A stretch of 64,000 bases of DNA from Palleniella muris (GTDB taxonomy: Bacteria > Bacteroidota > Bacteroidia > Bacteroidales > Bacteroidaceae), in contig NZ_SRZC01000007.1 of assembly GCF_004792655.1 (NCBI RefSeq), forward strand, positions 1-64,000, in the 5' to 3' direction. Of the stretch, positions 43,501 through 51,423 are shown one piece after another. The notes beneath the pieces are model-generated. The model was not told the DNA's origin, did no database searches, and worked only from the letters and a program-made list of their open reading frames with translations. A program made the translations under genes and the position numbers. How positions within the stretch are numbered: the first letter of the stretch is position 1; the number at the start of each line of letters is the position of its first letter.

Positions 43501-44141
43501 GTCATTGTAACAGGACTGGCAGAAATGCCACTGGTTTCGCCAGTCGCAACCAAGCGCACCTGATATGTAGCATCAGATGTCAAGAGTTTACTCAGGTCAA
43601 TCACTTTGGCTTGACCGGATTGAATATTCACAGTAAACTCCTTGCTGGAATCCCATGAACCCCATGCTCCATTTGAATTTTGTGTACGGCAAGACACAAC
43701 AATGGTTGCATCTTCATCCTGGTCCGTTGTTTCCTGAGTAATAGGATTGTACTGCTGCCACAGATAAGATACTTCTACACTTGCAATTGGCTTACTGGTC
43801 ACAATCGAGCCTGAAGAGATTCTGGTTAGCTTAACGATATTGCTGATTCCACCTTGTTCTTCAAGTAGCGGAATCGCTATATTAGCCAATCTCAAATCCG
43901 CATTAGAATCAGGATCGGTCATATAATCATCATAAGCTGCCTTGTCCGCAAACCCCCAAAGATGGTAATAGCCATCGGTATCTTTAGTTTGTGGAATGAC
44001 TGGATAGCCTATCTTAGAACCGAGCTGGCTCTTCAGAAAGGTTTCAATGTCTTCAATGTCCACGCTTTCTCTCAGTTCTTTATTGCACCAAGGTTCCTTT
44101 AGCGAGGTCAAAGTTTTGCGAATTACAGTATTCTTTGCCAT
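37581..44141 (-). CDS. DGR-diversified giant tail adhesin (target protein)
   Basis: 2186 aa. N-terminal 430 residues: Ig/Fn3-like beta domains. About 440-690: concanavalin/LamG-like fold (GAGNRLTVPYELFNENTGQN, GSITIEFDLKAKN, LVRIYVNGKSNRSFIYTDED). About 700-1300: a long part with KGYYWWNISDG and WLQQ; about 1480-1580: leucine-rich, BspA-like repeats (NCRNLEEIDFTNASAFSG, LPRLQSLLLSGSSYTSVTLP). Last 200 residues: C-type-lectin-like fold of the FGly/DUF1566 type (GNWYLPACGELYRQYSFFAK) ending in the VR, HWSSTERSANGSWYVSFGSG and VVRPAVA. The variable residues should sit on the outer face and bind the host receptor. It follows the small genes 44163-44560. Confidence 0.9.
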   Translation of the reverse strand: MAKNTVIRKTLTSLKEPWCNKELRESVDIEDIETFLKSQLGSKIGYPVIPQTKDTDGYYHLWGFADKAAYDDYMTDPDSNADLRLANIAIPLLEEQGGISNIVKLTRISSGSIVTSKPIASVEVSYLWQQYNPITQETTDQDEDATIVVSCRTQNSNGAWGSWDSSKEFTVNIQSGQAKVIDLSKLLTSDATYQVRLVATGETSGISASPVTMTIVYSNVVANYEGSIATAYQGASVQLPFRISGSVQKQLRIKINGYTKNYTLGTATYIDNTYGAVLSQAEFTLVRGAVKAEAWIAFGEGYTAETEHQEFQFIYIPEGDTSTTPILAVTDIMEEFQNWTRATIFRYAIYNPVQSETQLNITLQDRDTGQAYIQKSQVCVNGEEYAFDENFSMEYEGEEQPNIIHAQAVFTNAAGVTFGNNINFTVDNSENFAPTKGANVVISAEKQSIVIDEVEYELSDLLSNPKDTNTGWLSNLESDSTGAQVNAPVLSIGAGNRLTVPYELFNENTGQNINGVEGSITIEFDLKAKNIVGDAPIIDASAPFSQAYTGLKFYPTRVVCLSRNNFTEDICDAHYQEEVREHIAINIIRNLRGEGMNLVRIYVNGKSNRSFIYTDEDRFTPIGVAGAQNIVIGSDEADVDIYGVRIYKGQQLGSTQIQNDYMAGMPTIEDKKLFKRFNSIFNGTEIGYDLCNAMGLNTILRRIPEGGHYPSRENQSKQKNVAVDVRIYTERGNAESLDTKHSGTFTGMTDKGQGTSAKGYYWWNISDGFEDDEEISADEYNANDPTHYTEDGKYYKKISYFNSLDGVSQVYASKYELEEGRGGITKLVGKCNYASPMQSHKLGAIWAYDELWQSLVNNGSDGRPVLQDTHACCYEKPFLAFYQIGNGNPVFCGFQTWGSGKGDKKTFGYDKKKSPDYLCVSGADNGAIAALFQMPWIVNKNTQGAWEGNIYAKSVTINTGDIKNGYCYKSGNSDTLAFEVEIGSKYDGGETDKGVLRIEDEAKGGTENTLYTHFADFANFVFACSPLLKPYAGTEAQLIADSDNLVRDHQYWIFNSGSDRFNVYYFNPATAKFEKIVKVPTAWGSDGRAYTYGSPKLTEQLAGIVISVDTVDGKQNMTLEEAMNTLGTSNMDVLNDIFSKARVAYFAAHASAYLDITDIVFHQSFVKLEACTDNRTKNVYPWIDPAIDKLVRWKQDDLDTIKKTDNQGRQTKPYYALEHTKDANGSNYWNGENNILFTLIERAYPDRMRNMMRDIFTLMAQIAGSVEEYMQKRYYWVQEYFPAVAYNETSRVLYEVAQVKLMSGLIDVSQDPITQAVGDQLECEKQFMNQRLPMLMSWCEYETGGDGTLSFRSVNNQQGQSPTYDIEYTAYQYIYPKLAIGGSMAALYAKKDGEWVNQGSEPYLCAPGETVRFIVNTDSNTQFTLRWMHYAKSIGNLGALPCGEDGNVNITGRRLRKLECWSANGAPIEFHPRGIVISNCRNLEEIDFTNASAFSGTFSADLPRLQSLLLSGSSYTSVTLPKTSTLTEVELPGTVNAITVDGQPNLVSMLVEGMENLRTLRIIGEHQIQQQTQSLIQLAYTQAKNLNLVEIDNVLWTGFAVDAMMWLQQLEANLTGSISLSGNLSFDNKLALANTYGNIDDAANKLFINYTKRAINSISVNGPTYIAETGIYQYKLVCSPSTGNDVALKDGKLAIKWGIDDSAKTYGTFIDSANGILQVTKLDESGTDMRYLAQCELTKTTGTILTAEFQVGFYRRVPKIGDFAYADGTFDDQYMKDKTLVGIVYKLDEMWQGDNEAEPTIFTGYNKPTESFKETRKLVGYQISVDAKENIPFKSESGFINAGSSVWGLYPSSDTNGHGSIQSEISAATGISSIFDLPGIVNITTRGLTGGPNNDYQTIGNYLDINEDDGFKDYSEASGCVVDWQGKQKTQAIVRHANQIINAYLLSDDNESVGIYFTDDDGNEHQLSGIPTTVKELANAMEILHKANNNLTKYQQFLYPAGYGCYLYQPTVKEGEQLDPQYASGNWYLPACGELYRQYSFFAKSRTGGMNETYQEGQGTSPAKSVIDDMILAAINSSEPNEIKSNVNPSHVEYGNYTGLEIAAINRYFHSLVEAEKPIYSMILWRALIANGASPFTQHSAGYHWSSTERSANGSWYVSFGSGGSGYYGKCYTYVVRPAVAYQFFL
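37600..37726 (-). repeat. DGR variable repeat (VR) at the 3' end of the target gene
   Basis: Corresponds base for base to the TR at an offset of 831 bp. The Asn codons of the TR have become Gly, Ser, Tyr, Arg, Cys and others, while the frame words WSSTE, NGSW-like positions and VVRPAVA are kept. The unmutated 21 nt (37600-37620) next to the stop codon form the initiation of mutagenic homing (IMH). VR covers roughly residues 2139-2181 of the target. Confidence 0.95.
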
Positions 44142-44162
44142 AGAAATTATTATTAAAATATA

Positions 44163-44342
44163 CTATTTGCGATTTGCACCCCAGCCGGTTCCATAATCCC
44201 AGCCATGCCCATGTTGCCACCATCCACCGGCTAAGCAGTTGCTAACGGCTTCCCATATCAGGCGAGTGCCTTTATAAGTTGCAGATATAGCACGACGACC
44301 ATAATACCGGGCTGATAATTCTAACTTGTTTCTGATAATCAT
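44163..44342 (-). CDS. Small baseplate/fibre-associated protein
   Basis: 59 aa. The ATG overlaps the previous stop (ATGA) and the ORF ends 22 nt before the start of the 2186-aa gene. It begins MIIRNKLELSARYYGRRAIS, continues ATYKGTRLIWEAV, and ends in a Gly/Trp-rich GGWWQHGHGWDYGTGWG. The ATYKGxRLIWEAV stretch resembles a short motif at the ends of Bacteroides phage fibre or baseplate genes. Coupled position makes it a likely real gene although short. Confidence 0.65.
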   Translation of the reverse strand: MIIRNKLELSARYYGRRAISATYKGTRLIWEAVSNCLAGGWWQHGHGWDYGTGWGANRK

Positions 44343-44560
44343 TCTTCAAAAATGTTATATTCGACAGTATCAATAATCTGGTTGTTTTCCAACAGAGCAT
44401 CATATTCTTCTTGCGTGATGTACACAGTGGAATTTACCGATGCAATCATTTCGTTTACTTTCTCAACCAATTTATTAAACTCAGCAGCTGTAAGTTTTCC
44501 ACTGGCATTAACTCCTTGATTGGCAGTCTTAGTTCCTATTGTCAGTTTCTCTATAGCCAT
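44339..44560 (-). CDS. Small acidic protein of the fibre region
   Basis: 73 aa: MAIEKLTIGTKTANQGVNAS, then LVEKVNEMIASVNSTVYITQEEYDAL in pieces, IIDTVEYNIFEE. It starts 4 nt after the stop of the 842-aa gene and overlaps the next gene by 4 nt. The N-terminus (TIGTKTANQGVNASGKLTAAEFNKLVEKVN) is a repeat-like motif found in fibre-associated proteins of these phages. Function unknown. Confidence 0.6.
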   Translation of the reverse strand: MAIEKLTIGTKTANQGVNASGKLTAAEFNKLVEKVNEMIASVNSTVYITQEEYDALLENNQIIDTVEYNIFEE

Positions 44561-44564
44561 ATTA

Positions 44565-47093
44565 TCAGAAAATTATAGGGAATGAATAATCGAAATGATC
44601 TGCCAGTCCAATCTCGCATACAAAAAGATCAGAACCGTCCATTTCGTAATTTAATGTTAGTACATTGTTGCCATCCGTAACATCCAAATCTTCAAAGCCA
44701 AGGTCTGTATTTAAGTCATTGACATTATAACGGTGCCAAGTAAACGTAAAATGCTCCAACGCATATTCCAAATTGACCGGCTGACCTTGATAATATACAG
44801 TAGCAGTTAATACGGTTGCGCATACCCCATTCTGAAAGGCGTTACCCTTAGATGAAGTAATTTGAACCGTATATCCTTGAACATACTGCTTAATGATATT
44901 GAATGTATCAGTGTATGTTCTGGAATCATTCAATTTAATTTCGCATTTGAATGACACACGACTCTCACCATGATATGTGATAGGGGCACCATTCTCATCA
45001 GTGGCCGGCGGTGTAGTAACATAACCATACCAATAGCAAGAATCAGGAAATACCTCCAGTGTATTGCCGTTTGCACCAGGTATTGCAATCCATTCGTCTC
45101 CGATCAACAGATACCATTGACGCTGGCTGGACGATGAAGCAAAGCCAACCTCCTCCAATGACATCACAATGGATGATGGGCTACACGTTTTACCGTTTGT
45201 AGAATCCTCTTGTCCGATGATAGTAAAGGTGTCTTGTCCGAGAATACGCATATAACGATTCGCCATCTCATCCTGCGCATCATCAGATAAATTATCCCAA
45301 TTAAGTGTTACATCTTTACCAAACGTGACTTTTCCATTATGGTCCCATTTGATATTCTCATTAGCCAAATGACCAGAGCCATCCTGATTCAGTCTGAATG
45401 AATTGGTACGAGTGTCAATAGCACCGGTTCCATCATAATTCAATCGAAGTAATGGATTTTGGATAGTACCTCCAATACCACCACGCGAAAACCATGCGCC
45501 ATAGTCATTGGTTTCATCCAAAATATCATCAGTCGGCTGGTATTGCGTGCAATACTCTCCAGTTTCTAATTGAGGTGCAGTAACGTACAACACTTGCTCA
45601 TCAGGATTGAGACTACCGGCAACAGACTGATATATTGAGCTGGTGAATGTAGGAATCAGACTAAGCAACAAGTCGTCCGTATCTTTTTCAGGAATCAGTA
45701 AATCAAAGAACACATGAAGCCTACGCCACTCATGGCATTGGTCTGATGCTATTTGAAGTGTGCCAATGACTTTCCCGTTTTGTTTGATGCCAACCTGACA
45801 CGGTTTTCCAGCATATCCCCAGAATGAAAAACAATATCGCTCCTTAGCATGGGTATTCAGCCACTCTCTGCTTTGAGCAAACATTATCAGTTCACTGGAG
45901 TTCATCGTTTTGTACACGTTACCCATACCAGTTGGGTTCAAAAGCGTGTCGTTGTCAATAGTAATACTGCTCAGAAAATTGACATCACATGAATTTCTGA
46001 AACAGTTACGGTGTATTTTGCCCGCATAGAATGTGGAAGCAAAGCCATTTTCATCTCCGGCAGTCAATGTACCTGAAATATGAGCGGTCTGAGAAGCATA
46101 CAATTTTTGGATATACGCACCATACCCAGTAAGAGTGCCAAACACCGGATCGTTCACTCCTTCAAGTTTACCGATACGCATAGCAGTGGCGCTGCCAAAA
46201 TTAGAGATGCTATCCAATAATATAATGTTGAAATCAGCAATCTCTACCCAATCATTTACCCCCAAACTCTGAAAATCCAGCCTGAATGTACGAAGGTGTC
46301 GTCCTGAATTAAGAACATTGATAGCCTGAAAGTGATAATGCCAATCTTCGGCAAAATCTTCAGTCCATTCTGCATCCTTTACATTAGCAACCGAATACCC
46401 AATCTCAGCATTAACAGTTACTGCTTTATTGGCTCTGGCCTTATAGGAAACAAGCACTCGCTTCTGGGCTGCAACCAGTTCATAAAATTCTTGGCTTAAC
46501 CCACAGAATCCTGTCGTTGCTGCACTACGAGTTAAACGCACGATACGATTTTGGTCGCTATCGTTCCCTTTGAAAAGTGCAGTTAGACCACTTCCTTTTA
46601 CAATGTATTGCGAGCGTGGGTCTTCAAACGCTTCACTGGCAATATTTTCCGGCCAGCATATACTCTTGTTTCGGCCAAGACCATCAATGACATCCATGAA
46701 CGGGGCTTTATCATCCGATGCTGTAAGATACAAGGCACCGGACCGGTCTGAGTCGAAAAGATTAGTAATTCTGGCAAAATCAAGCAGCTCGTTGGTTTTA
46801 GGCGCATCTCCTTCCAACAGGGCCCCAATAAAATAAGGCACGTCGCGTTCAACATTTTGAGTGAGTATAGTGCCATCTGCATTGAATATGGGCTCTCCAT
46901 TAGAATCGTATTGCGCCTCAGTGGAGAACCGCTTTGTCGTGCCATACGACAATACGCACATAAGCGAATAGATGATATTGGCACCATCAAAATATTGACG
47001 ACGTACAATATCACCTGTTCGTAAACCCTGAACCTTCTTTGAATCCGGGGCTATCAGTATTTGGTATTTTCCCAGTTTGACCGGTGCTGCCAT
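44565..47093 (-). CDS. Large tail/baseplate protein, fibre-like
   Basis: 842 aa from MAAPVKLGKYQILIAPDSKK, whose ATG overlaps the previous stop codon (TAATG); an upstream Met (47126) lies inside that gene. N-terminal part GLRTGDIVRRQYFDGANIIY; central repeats (GNVYKTMNSSELIMFAQSRE; ACFSRGGIGG-like, RLNYDGTGAIDTRTNSFRLN, then ENIKWDHNGKVTFG) resemble the 871-aa fibre. The C-terminal Ig-like segment (FTWHRYNVND, LNYEMDGSDLFVCEIG) resembles tail Ig folds. It probably forms part of the host-contacting layer. Confidence 0.62.
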   Translation of the reverse strand: MAAPVKLGKYQILIAPDSKKVQGLRTGDIVRRQYFDGANIIYSLMCVLSYGTTKRFSTEAQYDSNGEPIFNADGTILTQNVERDVPYFIGALLEGDAPKTNELLDFARITNLFDSDRSGALYLTASDDKAPFMDVIDGLGRNKSICWPENIASEAFEDPRSQYIVKGSGLTALFKGNDSDQNRIVRLTRSAATTGFCGLSQEFYELVAAQKRVLVSYKARANKAVTVNAEIGYSVANVKDAEWTEDFAEDWHYHFQAINVLNSGRHLRTFRLDFQSLGVNDWVEIADFNIILLDSISNFGSATAMRIGKLEGVNDPVFGTLTGYGAYIQKLYASQTAHISGTLTAGDENGFASTFYAGKIHRNCFRNSCDVNFLSSITIDNDTLLNPTGMGNVYKTMNSSELIMFAQSREWLNTHAKERYCFSFWGYAGKPCQVGIKQNGKVIGTLQIASDQCHEWRRLHVFFDLLIPEKDTDDLLLSLIPTFTSSIYQSVAGSLNPDEQVLYVTAPQLETGEYCTQYQPTDDILDETNDYGAWFSRGGIGGTIQNPLLRLNYDGTGAIDTRTNSFRLNQDGSGHLANENIKWDHNGKVTFGKDVTLNWDNLSDDAQDEMANRYMRILGQDTFTIIGQEDSTNGKTCSPSSIVMSLEEVGFASSSSQRQWYLLIGDEWIAIPGANGNTLEVFPDSCYWYGYVTTPPATDENGAPITYHGESRVSFKCEIKLNDSRTYTDTFNIIKQYVQGYTVQITSSKGNAFQNGVCATVLTATVYYQGQPVNLEYALEHFTFTWHRYNVNDLNTDLGFEDLDVTDGNNVLTLNYEMDGSDLFVCEIGLADHFDYSFPIIF

Positions 47094-48928
47094 TACTCTA
47101 ACGCTATTACTTCGTCTCCTGAGCAAGAATCACTGACCCAAAAAGACCCGTTGGTACATGATGTTTTTTGGACTTCAAGCTCATAAACTCTCATTTTCTT
47201 ACGAACCGTGAGAGAATCGAAGGTGGCGTGAAAGCCTCCATTTGTTACTTCATCTTTGACTGCCCATCCATAACCCGCAAAGCCACTCGCAAAACTGGGT
47301 GATGAAACACTGCCGTCAAAGTAGCCGTTGCCAGAATATCGAAGACCGTCAACTACACCTTCTATGAACTTTCCGTCATCAAAGAATAGAGCATCTTCAA
47401 TCAGTCTGGTGTGATATTGCTCGCTTTTTATTGCAAAATAATCCGCTTCCACCGGTTTGTCGAAGGCGAAAAATTCCCCATCAGTATTAAAATGGAGTGT
47501 AGCAGACCAGTCTAATGCCTTGTTTCTAAAAGGAGAAGTGGTCTGAGCAAAGAATGTATCAAACTTTAATTGTTCAGTCGGATGTCCTTCTACTTCACCA
47601 TTAACATAGGGTATCTGGATGTTCAGTTTGCCAGTAACGGGGTCTTGATAAATCGCCGGACCCTCGGTAGTGCCAAAGCGAATCTGCTTGGGAAACAAAA
47701 CGCCTAAATTATCTGCGTCTGTGCGAAATGTTTCCAGTACAGAAGACCCATTCACAGCGCACTGCGCCCTCAACCCATTCACAAAGTTTCCAGCACCTTC
47801 TTTTGAAACAAGCTTAAAATTGTTGGAATAATCCCAAATATCAGCCTGTAGGGATATTTTACTGGTTTGTTTACCATTATCACTATCACCCAAGTTCATT
47901 ATCATTCCGGGAGCTGAAAACGATACCACTTGGTTATTGCGTACATTGATAATATAATCTTCGTCGAATTTAATTCCATGCCCGTTGATGATACGCAAAT
48001 CGGAATCAAGTACGGTACGGGCTATCGAAGTAACGCTGCCATCCTCTGCTATTTGGTCTATCTTTTCAGAATAAAGGAGTTGTTTCTTTAATGCCCCCAA
48101 AGAAAAGCCATCATTTACGGCAAGAGCGCCCTCTACTGAAGCATTACCTTTGACTGACAGATTGCCATACACATTGGCATCTTTCATAGTCCAGTCCACA
48201 TCGGATTTATTCGAGTTTCCCGAATGATAGAACTCATACTTGTCCCAGAAAATGCCATCCTTATTGATAAGGACATCGCCCAATTTGAAGGTGCCGTCAA
48301 TTTCGATGTCGCCTTTCATTGATATACTTTGCCGTTCTATGACAAGAGCATTGTTATCCAAATAAATGGACTTATTACCACCAAATGAAATCCCATCGCC
48401 AAAGTCTAATGTTCCTGTAATGCTGACATCGCCCTTAACTTGCAACCCACCATGTACAATAGCCCATTTCTTCTCATCCGCATCAATAGATACCTCAAAG
48501 ATTTTCTGGCCATTGACACCAGCATCGAACCCGTACCATGCAGACAATGCGCCCTTCATAGAGTCGCCTCCACGAGATACAAAACCTGTGGTATCGCCGC
48601 CTTCGCCACCACTTCCACCTCCGCTCAAAACGGACAAAATAGAATTGGCAAAGAGGTATGCCGAATTTTTCATCAGAATTGTAGAATAGCCGGATGCGAC
48701 TTTATCTACTTCTGCCTTTTTCTCTTGGTCAAGCACCGGCTCTCCATTGGAATCAAAAACAGGATTGCCTTCTCCGTCTAATACGAGCAAATCTTCAGAA
48801 GATGGGAAAGCCGGAGGATCAATCTCATTTGCTTTCACCATCCCCTGATAAAGCCTATCATATAAATGATACAGGTCACTTTTTTTATCAAGTTCTTCCT
48901 CGTTAAAATTAAGTTGTGCGTCTGCCAT
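47093..48928 (-). CDS. Large structural tail/baseplate protein with beta-helical repeats
   Basis: 611 aa. N-terminal SDLYHLYDRLYQGMVKANEI, then SVLSGGGSGGEGGDTTGFVS linker, then WYGFDAGVNGQKIFEV and many short strands such as VKGDVSITGTLDFGDGISF and KGNASVEGALAVNDGFSLGA, typical of a trimeric beta-helical spike or fibre. C-terminal residues (SFASGFAGYGWAVKDEV, CTNGSFWVSDSCSGD) may close the fold. Its place right after the spike gene makes it a baseplate tip component. Confidence 0.6.
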   Translation of the reverse strand: MADAQLNFNEEELDKKSDLYHLYDRLYQGMVKANEIDPPAFPSSEDLLVLDGEGNPVFDSNGEPVLDQEKKAEVDKVASGYSTILMKNSAYLFANSILSVLSGGGSGGEGGDTTGFVSRGGDSMKGALSAWYGFDAGVNGQKIFEVSIDADEKKWAIVHGGLQVKGDVSITGTLDFGDGISFGGNKSIYLDNNALVIERQSISMKGDIEIDGTFKLGDVLINKDGIFWDKYEFYHSGNSNKSDVDWTMKDANVYGNLSVKGNASVEGALAVNDGFSLGALKKQLLYSEKIDQIAEDGSVTSIARTVLDSDLRIINGHGIKFDEDYIINVRNNQVVSFSAPGMIMNLGDSDNGKQTSKISLQADIWDYSNNFKLVSKEGAGNFVNGLRAQCAVNGSSVLETFRTDADNLGVLFPKQIRFGTTEGPAIYQDPVTGKLNIQIPYVNGEVEGHPTEQLKFDTFFAQTTSPFRNKALDWSATLHFNTDGEFFAFDKPVEADYFAIKSEQYHTRLIEDALFFDDGKFIEGVVDGLRYSGNGYFDGSVSSPSFASGFAGYGWAVKDEVTNGGFHATFDSLTVRKKMRVYELEVQKTSCTNGSFWVSDSCSGDEVIALE

Positions 48929-48930
48929 AA

Positions 48931-49923
48931 CTATTTCTGAATTTGAACTTTCTTTGTTAAGAATCCACTATGACTGGAAGCAAATGATTGAATTTTTGCC
49001 TTCAATGCAATAAAACTCGCAAGGACGTTGGCCGGCGGTTGCGGCCCCATCATTGTCGGAGTCATCATTTGGCCAAGATAGCCGACCAAATCTGATAGGA
49101 TTGTAGCAAGCTGTTGACCCAAAACGGCATCATCAGTACCACTTTTGCTGCCGACATACACAGTACCGTCTTCAGCTATCACAGCAGACTTACCCATCTC
49201 CATTTTTGCCTGAGAGCCGTCCAGAGTGACATTAGCTTTATCGTGCTCCAACACTATGTCATCTTCGGTCATAGTAGATGTCGATTTTCCTGAAACATCA
49301 TGCTTGATTTCCAAGCCATCATCAGGGTCATTTCCTATGACTTGCGTTGCCACATGTTCTGCATTTTCATCGGTAACAGCAATAGTCTTAGCTAAATCTT
49401 TGGTGTATTCGGTGGTTGTCTGTATGCCTGTAAGCTCCAGCTCATGTATATCTGGGGCATCTTCGTCATCCGGTTTATATTCCTCACGCTCACGCACACC
49501 CACCATGATTTTTTCATGGGAATCGAGCTGGATGAGGTCCACGTGAGAGAACATCGTGACATACTCATTATTGGTTTCAGGGTCTTTGCTGACAAGGACA
49601 TCTGAATACAGTTTAGGAATAATGATATAGCCTTGACTATCCTTCTGAATGGCGGTCAGTAAAACACCTTCATGGTAGCCTATTTTAGCGTCATCAGACT
49701 CTGCAATTGACCAGTCTGCATATTCCTGTACGTCTATTGTTCCAAATAACTCATCACTTTCATCGGAATGTATCTTAGCAACATAACCAGTAACTTTAGA
49801 TGTGCCTCGGACAGCGCCTGTTTGACTATTGACAACACCTTTCAAAGCTATAGCGCGTATAGCCTCGCGTATCATCTCATTAGATGAATGGTCTGTCAAA
49901 TGTTTTTTGGTATTGTTACTCAT
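48931..49923 (-). CDS. Baseplate spike protein, gpV-like
   Basis: 330 aa. N-terminal OB-type part GYVAKIHSDESDELFGTIDV followed by HEGVLLTAIQKDSQGYIIIP; then acidic DDEDAPDIHELELTG, a beta-helix-like run KHDVSGKSTSTMTEDDIVLE and KAVIAEDGTVYVGS. These are the features of central spikes (OB fold plus triple-stranded beta-helix). It should pierce the outer membrane when the tail contracts, being held by the hub protein encoded just upstream. Confidence 0.7.
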   Translation of the reverse strand: MSNNTKKHLTDHSSNEMIREAIRAIALKGVVNSQTGAVRGTSKVTGYVAKIHSDESDELFGTIDVQEYADWSIAESDDAKIGYHEGVLLTAIQKDSQGYIIIPKLYSDVLVSKDPETNNEYVTMFSHVDLIQLDSHEKIMVGVREREEYKPDDEDAPDIHELELTGIQTTTEYTKDLAKTIAVTDENAEHVATQVIGNDPDDGLEIKHDVSGKSTSTMTEDDIVLEHDKANVTLDGSQAKMEMGKSAVIAEDGTVYVGSKSGTDDAVLGQQLATILSDLVGYLGQMMTPTMMGPQPPANVLASFIALKAKIQSFASSHSGFLTKKVQIQK

Positions 49924-49928
49924 AATTA

Positions 49929-51419
49929 TTATTTCTTGTCGTTGTTGCCTTCTCTCTTAATGCAATACGGCAATGTGATTTTTTGACGGAATCCATCCTT
50001 TGTACCGAAAGTTGTAGTAACTTCCTCAACTAAATAGACACCATTCTTTCCAGGGTATCTGTTGTCAATTAACTGAACTTGTTGGGCGGTCCGAATATGC
50101 AAGTCACCAAATAACGTGAGCGCCCCCTCTATTCCAGTCATATTGTAACCTTCAAAATACTTAATTGCCTCTTCTGCCAATTTCTCAACGGTTGTCGGAA
50201 TTTTTTTTGACACGAAAGCAATCTGAGTATAGAGCTTCATATCAACCTTATCGTTAGGGGCATCTGTCAAATACCGTTTTCCTGCCTTCAAAGCCTTCTT
50301 GCTCAATTTTGTTTCATTAACATAGCGATAACGAGAATTACTCTTAGACTCTGGTTTTCCTGGGTCGTGCTTGGTATTTCTCAATATTGTAATGTTAATA
50401 AACTTATCATCGGATGATATGCCCTTTGCCTTAACAGCTAAGAAATCCTTATCAGAGGAAGTCAAGGTCAGTCCATTGTCCGCAACATGATAGTCGAAAT
50501 GGATAGGTACAATACCGGGAACCGTTGTTGCGTTCAATAATGAATCTCTCCCTGGATTTGAAAAATACGCCCGTCCTATTTGAATAGCTGGCTGACCATT
50601 GTAATCACTAACATAACAGAACATACCATACTTAGCCCATTCTGTCAATACATCCGCAACAGTTAGCTCGGTGCTCAGTTCTACTGCCCCCAAGTCAAAA
50701 TCCATTCCTGCGGTGTCTGGGTGTAAAATCAATCCTGTGTCCTGAAGCATCTTGTATCGCCCCTTGTCGCCAAGAAAATCTTTCACCTCACATTTCTTCA
50801 GTTTAACCTTCGGGCAAGTAATTGTCTTTAGATAACTGGCAAGGTTCTCGCACTCCAGTTCAATAGGGGTGTCCAAACTAACCTTGGTGATGTACCCATC
50901 AAACATCAAACTCATATATTTTTTTGAGTCCGGGCCAGTATTTTTGAAATTCGACAGATACTCTTGATACGTGTCATTATCATTATAAATTGTTTTGCCA
51001 GTATTCCCCGTTTTGGCCATTTCTGCAACCAGTGGGTCTGTAGTGTAACCCAGATAAATTTTAATACGCTGGCCTATTTTGAATGTATCAACAGATACCA
51101 CGGAGGTTTCAGTACGAGTTTCTTCAACCACGCCGCTATTTGATAGATTAACACTAATTTTCTGAAAATCTTTTTCTTCTTCGGCAGTTCTGGCTGTAAT
51201 GGTCTTGCGAATAATAGTGCCACGAGGAAAACGTACTGAAGCAGTGCCAATCAGTTTCTTAAATGATTCTTCAATTTGCACTTCTTCAACTTCACAGATA
51301 CGCATCACGTCCCCACTAATCTCTCCATTGGGCTTTTTCTTATCTGTTGGTGTCCACACTTCAATTAAAGAAATGAGGATATGATAACCAGGCTGTTTGT
51401 TTGTATCAAAATCTGCCAT
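49929..51419 (-). CDS. Baseplate hub protein (P2 gpD / T4 gp27-like)
   Basis: About 496 aa from MADFDTNKQPGYHILISLIE, whose ATG lies 4 nt after the stop of the previous gene (an ORF start at 51479 would overlap it by 56 nt). EVEEVQIEESFKKLIGTASV and FPRGTIIRKT open the first beta barrel, FKIGQRIKIYLGYTTDPL and LMFDGYITKVSLDTPIELEC follow the usual pattern for hub proteins (rGxVxxSxxxx...), with ECENLASYLKT and VADVLTEWAKYGMFC in the later part. Order spike-hub-DUF6046 is normal for contractile tails. Confidence 0.75.
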   Translation of the reverse strand: MADFDTNKQPGYHILISLIEVWTPTDKKKPNGEISGDVMRICEVEEVQIEESFKKLIGTASVRFPRGTIIRKTITARTAEEEKDFQKISVNLSNSGVVEETRTETSVVSVDTFKIGQRIKIYLGYTTDPLVAEMAKTGNTGKTIYNDNDTYQEYLSNFKNTGPDSKKYMSLMFDGYITKVSLDTPIELECENLASYLKTITCPKVKLKKCEVKDFLGDKGRYKMLQDTGLILHPDTAGMDFDLGAVELSTELTVADVLTEWAKYGMFCYVSDYNGQPAIQIGRAYFSNPGRDSLLNATTVPGIVPIHFDYHVADNGLTLTSSDKDFLAVKAKGISSDDKFINITILRNTKHDPGKPESKSNSRYRYVNETKLSKKALKAGKRYLTDAPNDKVDMKLYTQIAFVSKKIPTTVEKLAEEAIKYFEGYNMTGIEGALTLFGDLHIRTAQQVQLIDNRYPGKNGVYLVEEVTTTFGTKDGFRQKITLPYCIKREGNNDKK

Positions 51420-51423
51420 GTCA

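Noticed and set aside
44142..44162. Promoter for the DGR target gene in the short gap at 44142-44162
   Set aside because: AT-rich but contains neither TAnnTTTG nor CTATTCTT; the gene is probably read from upstream tail promoters.
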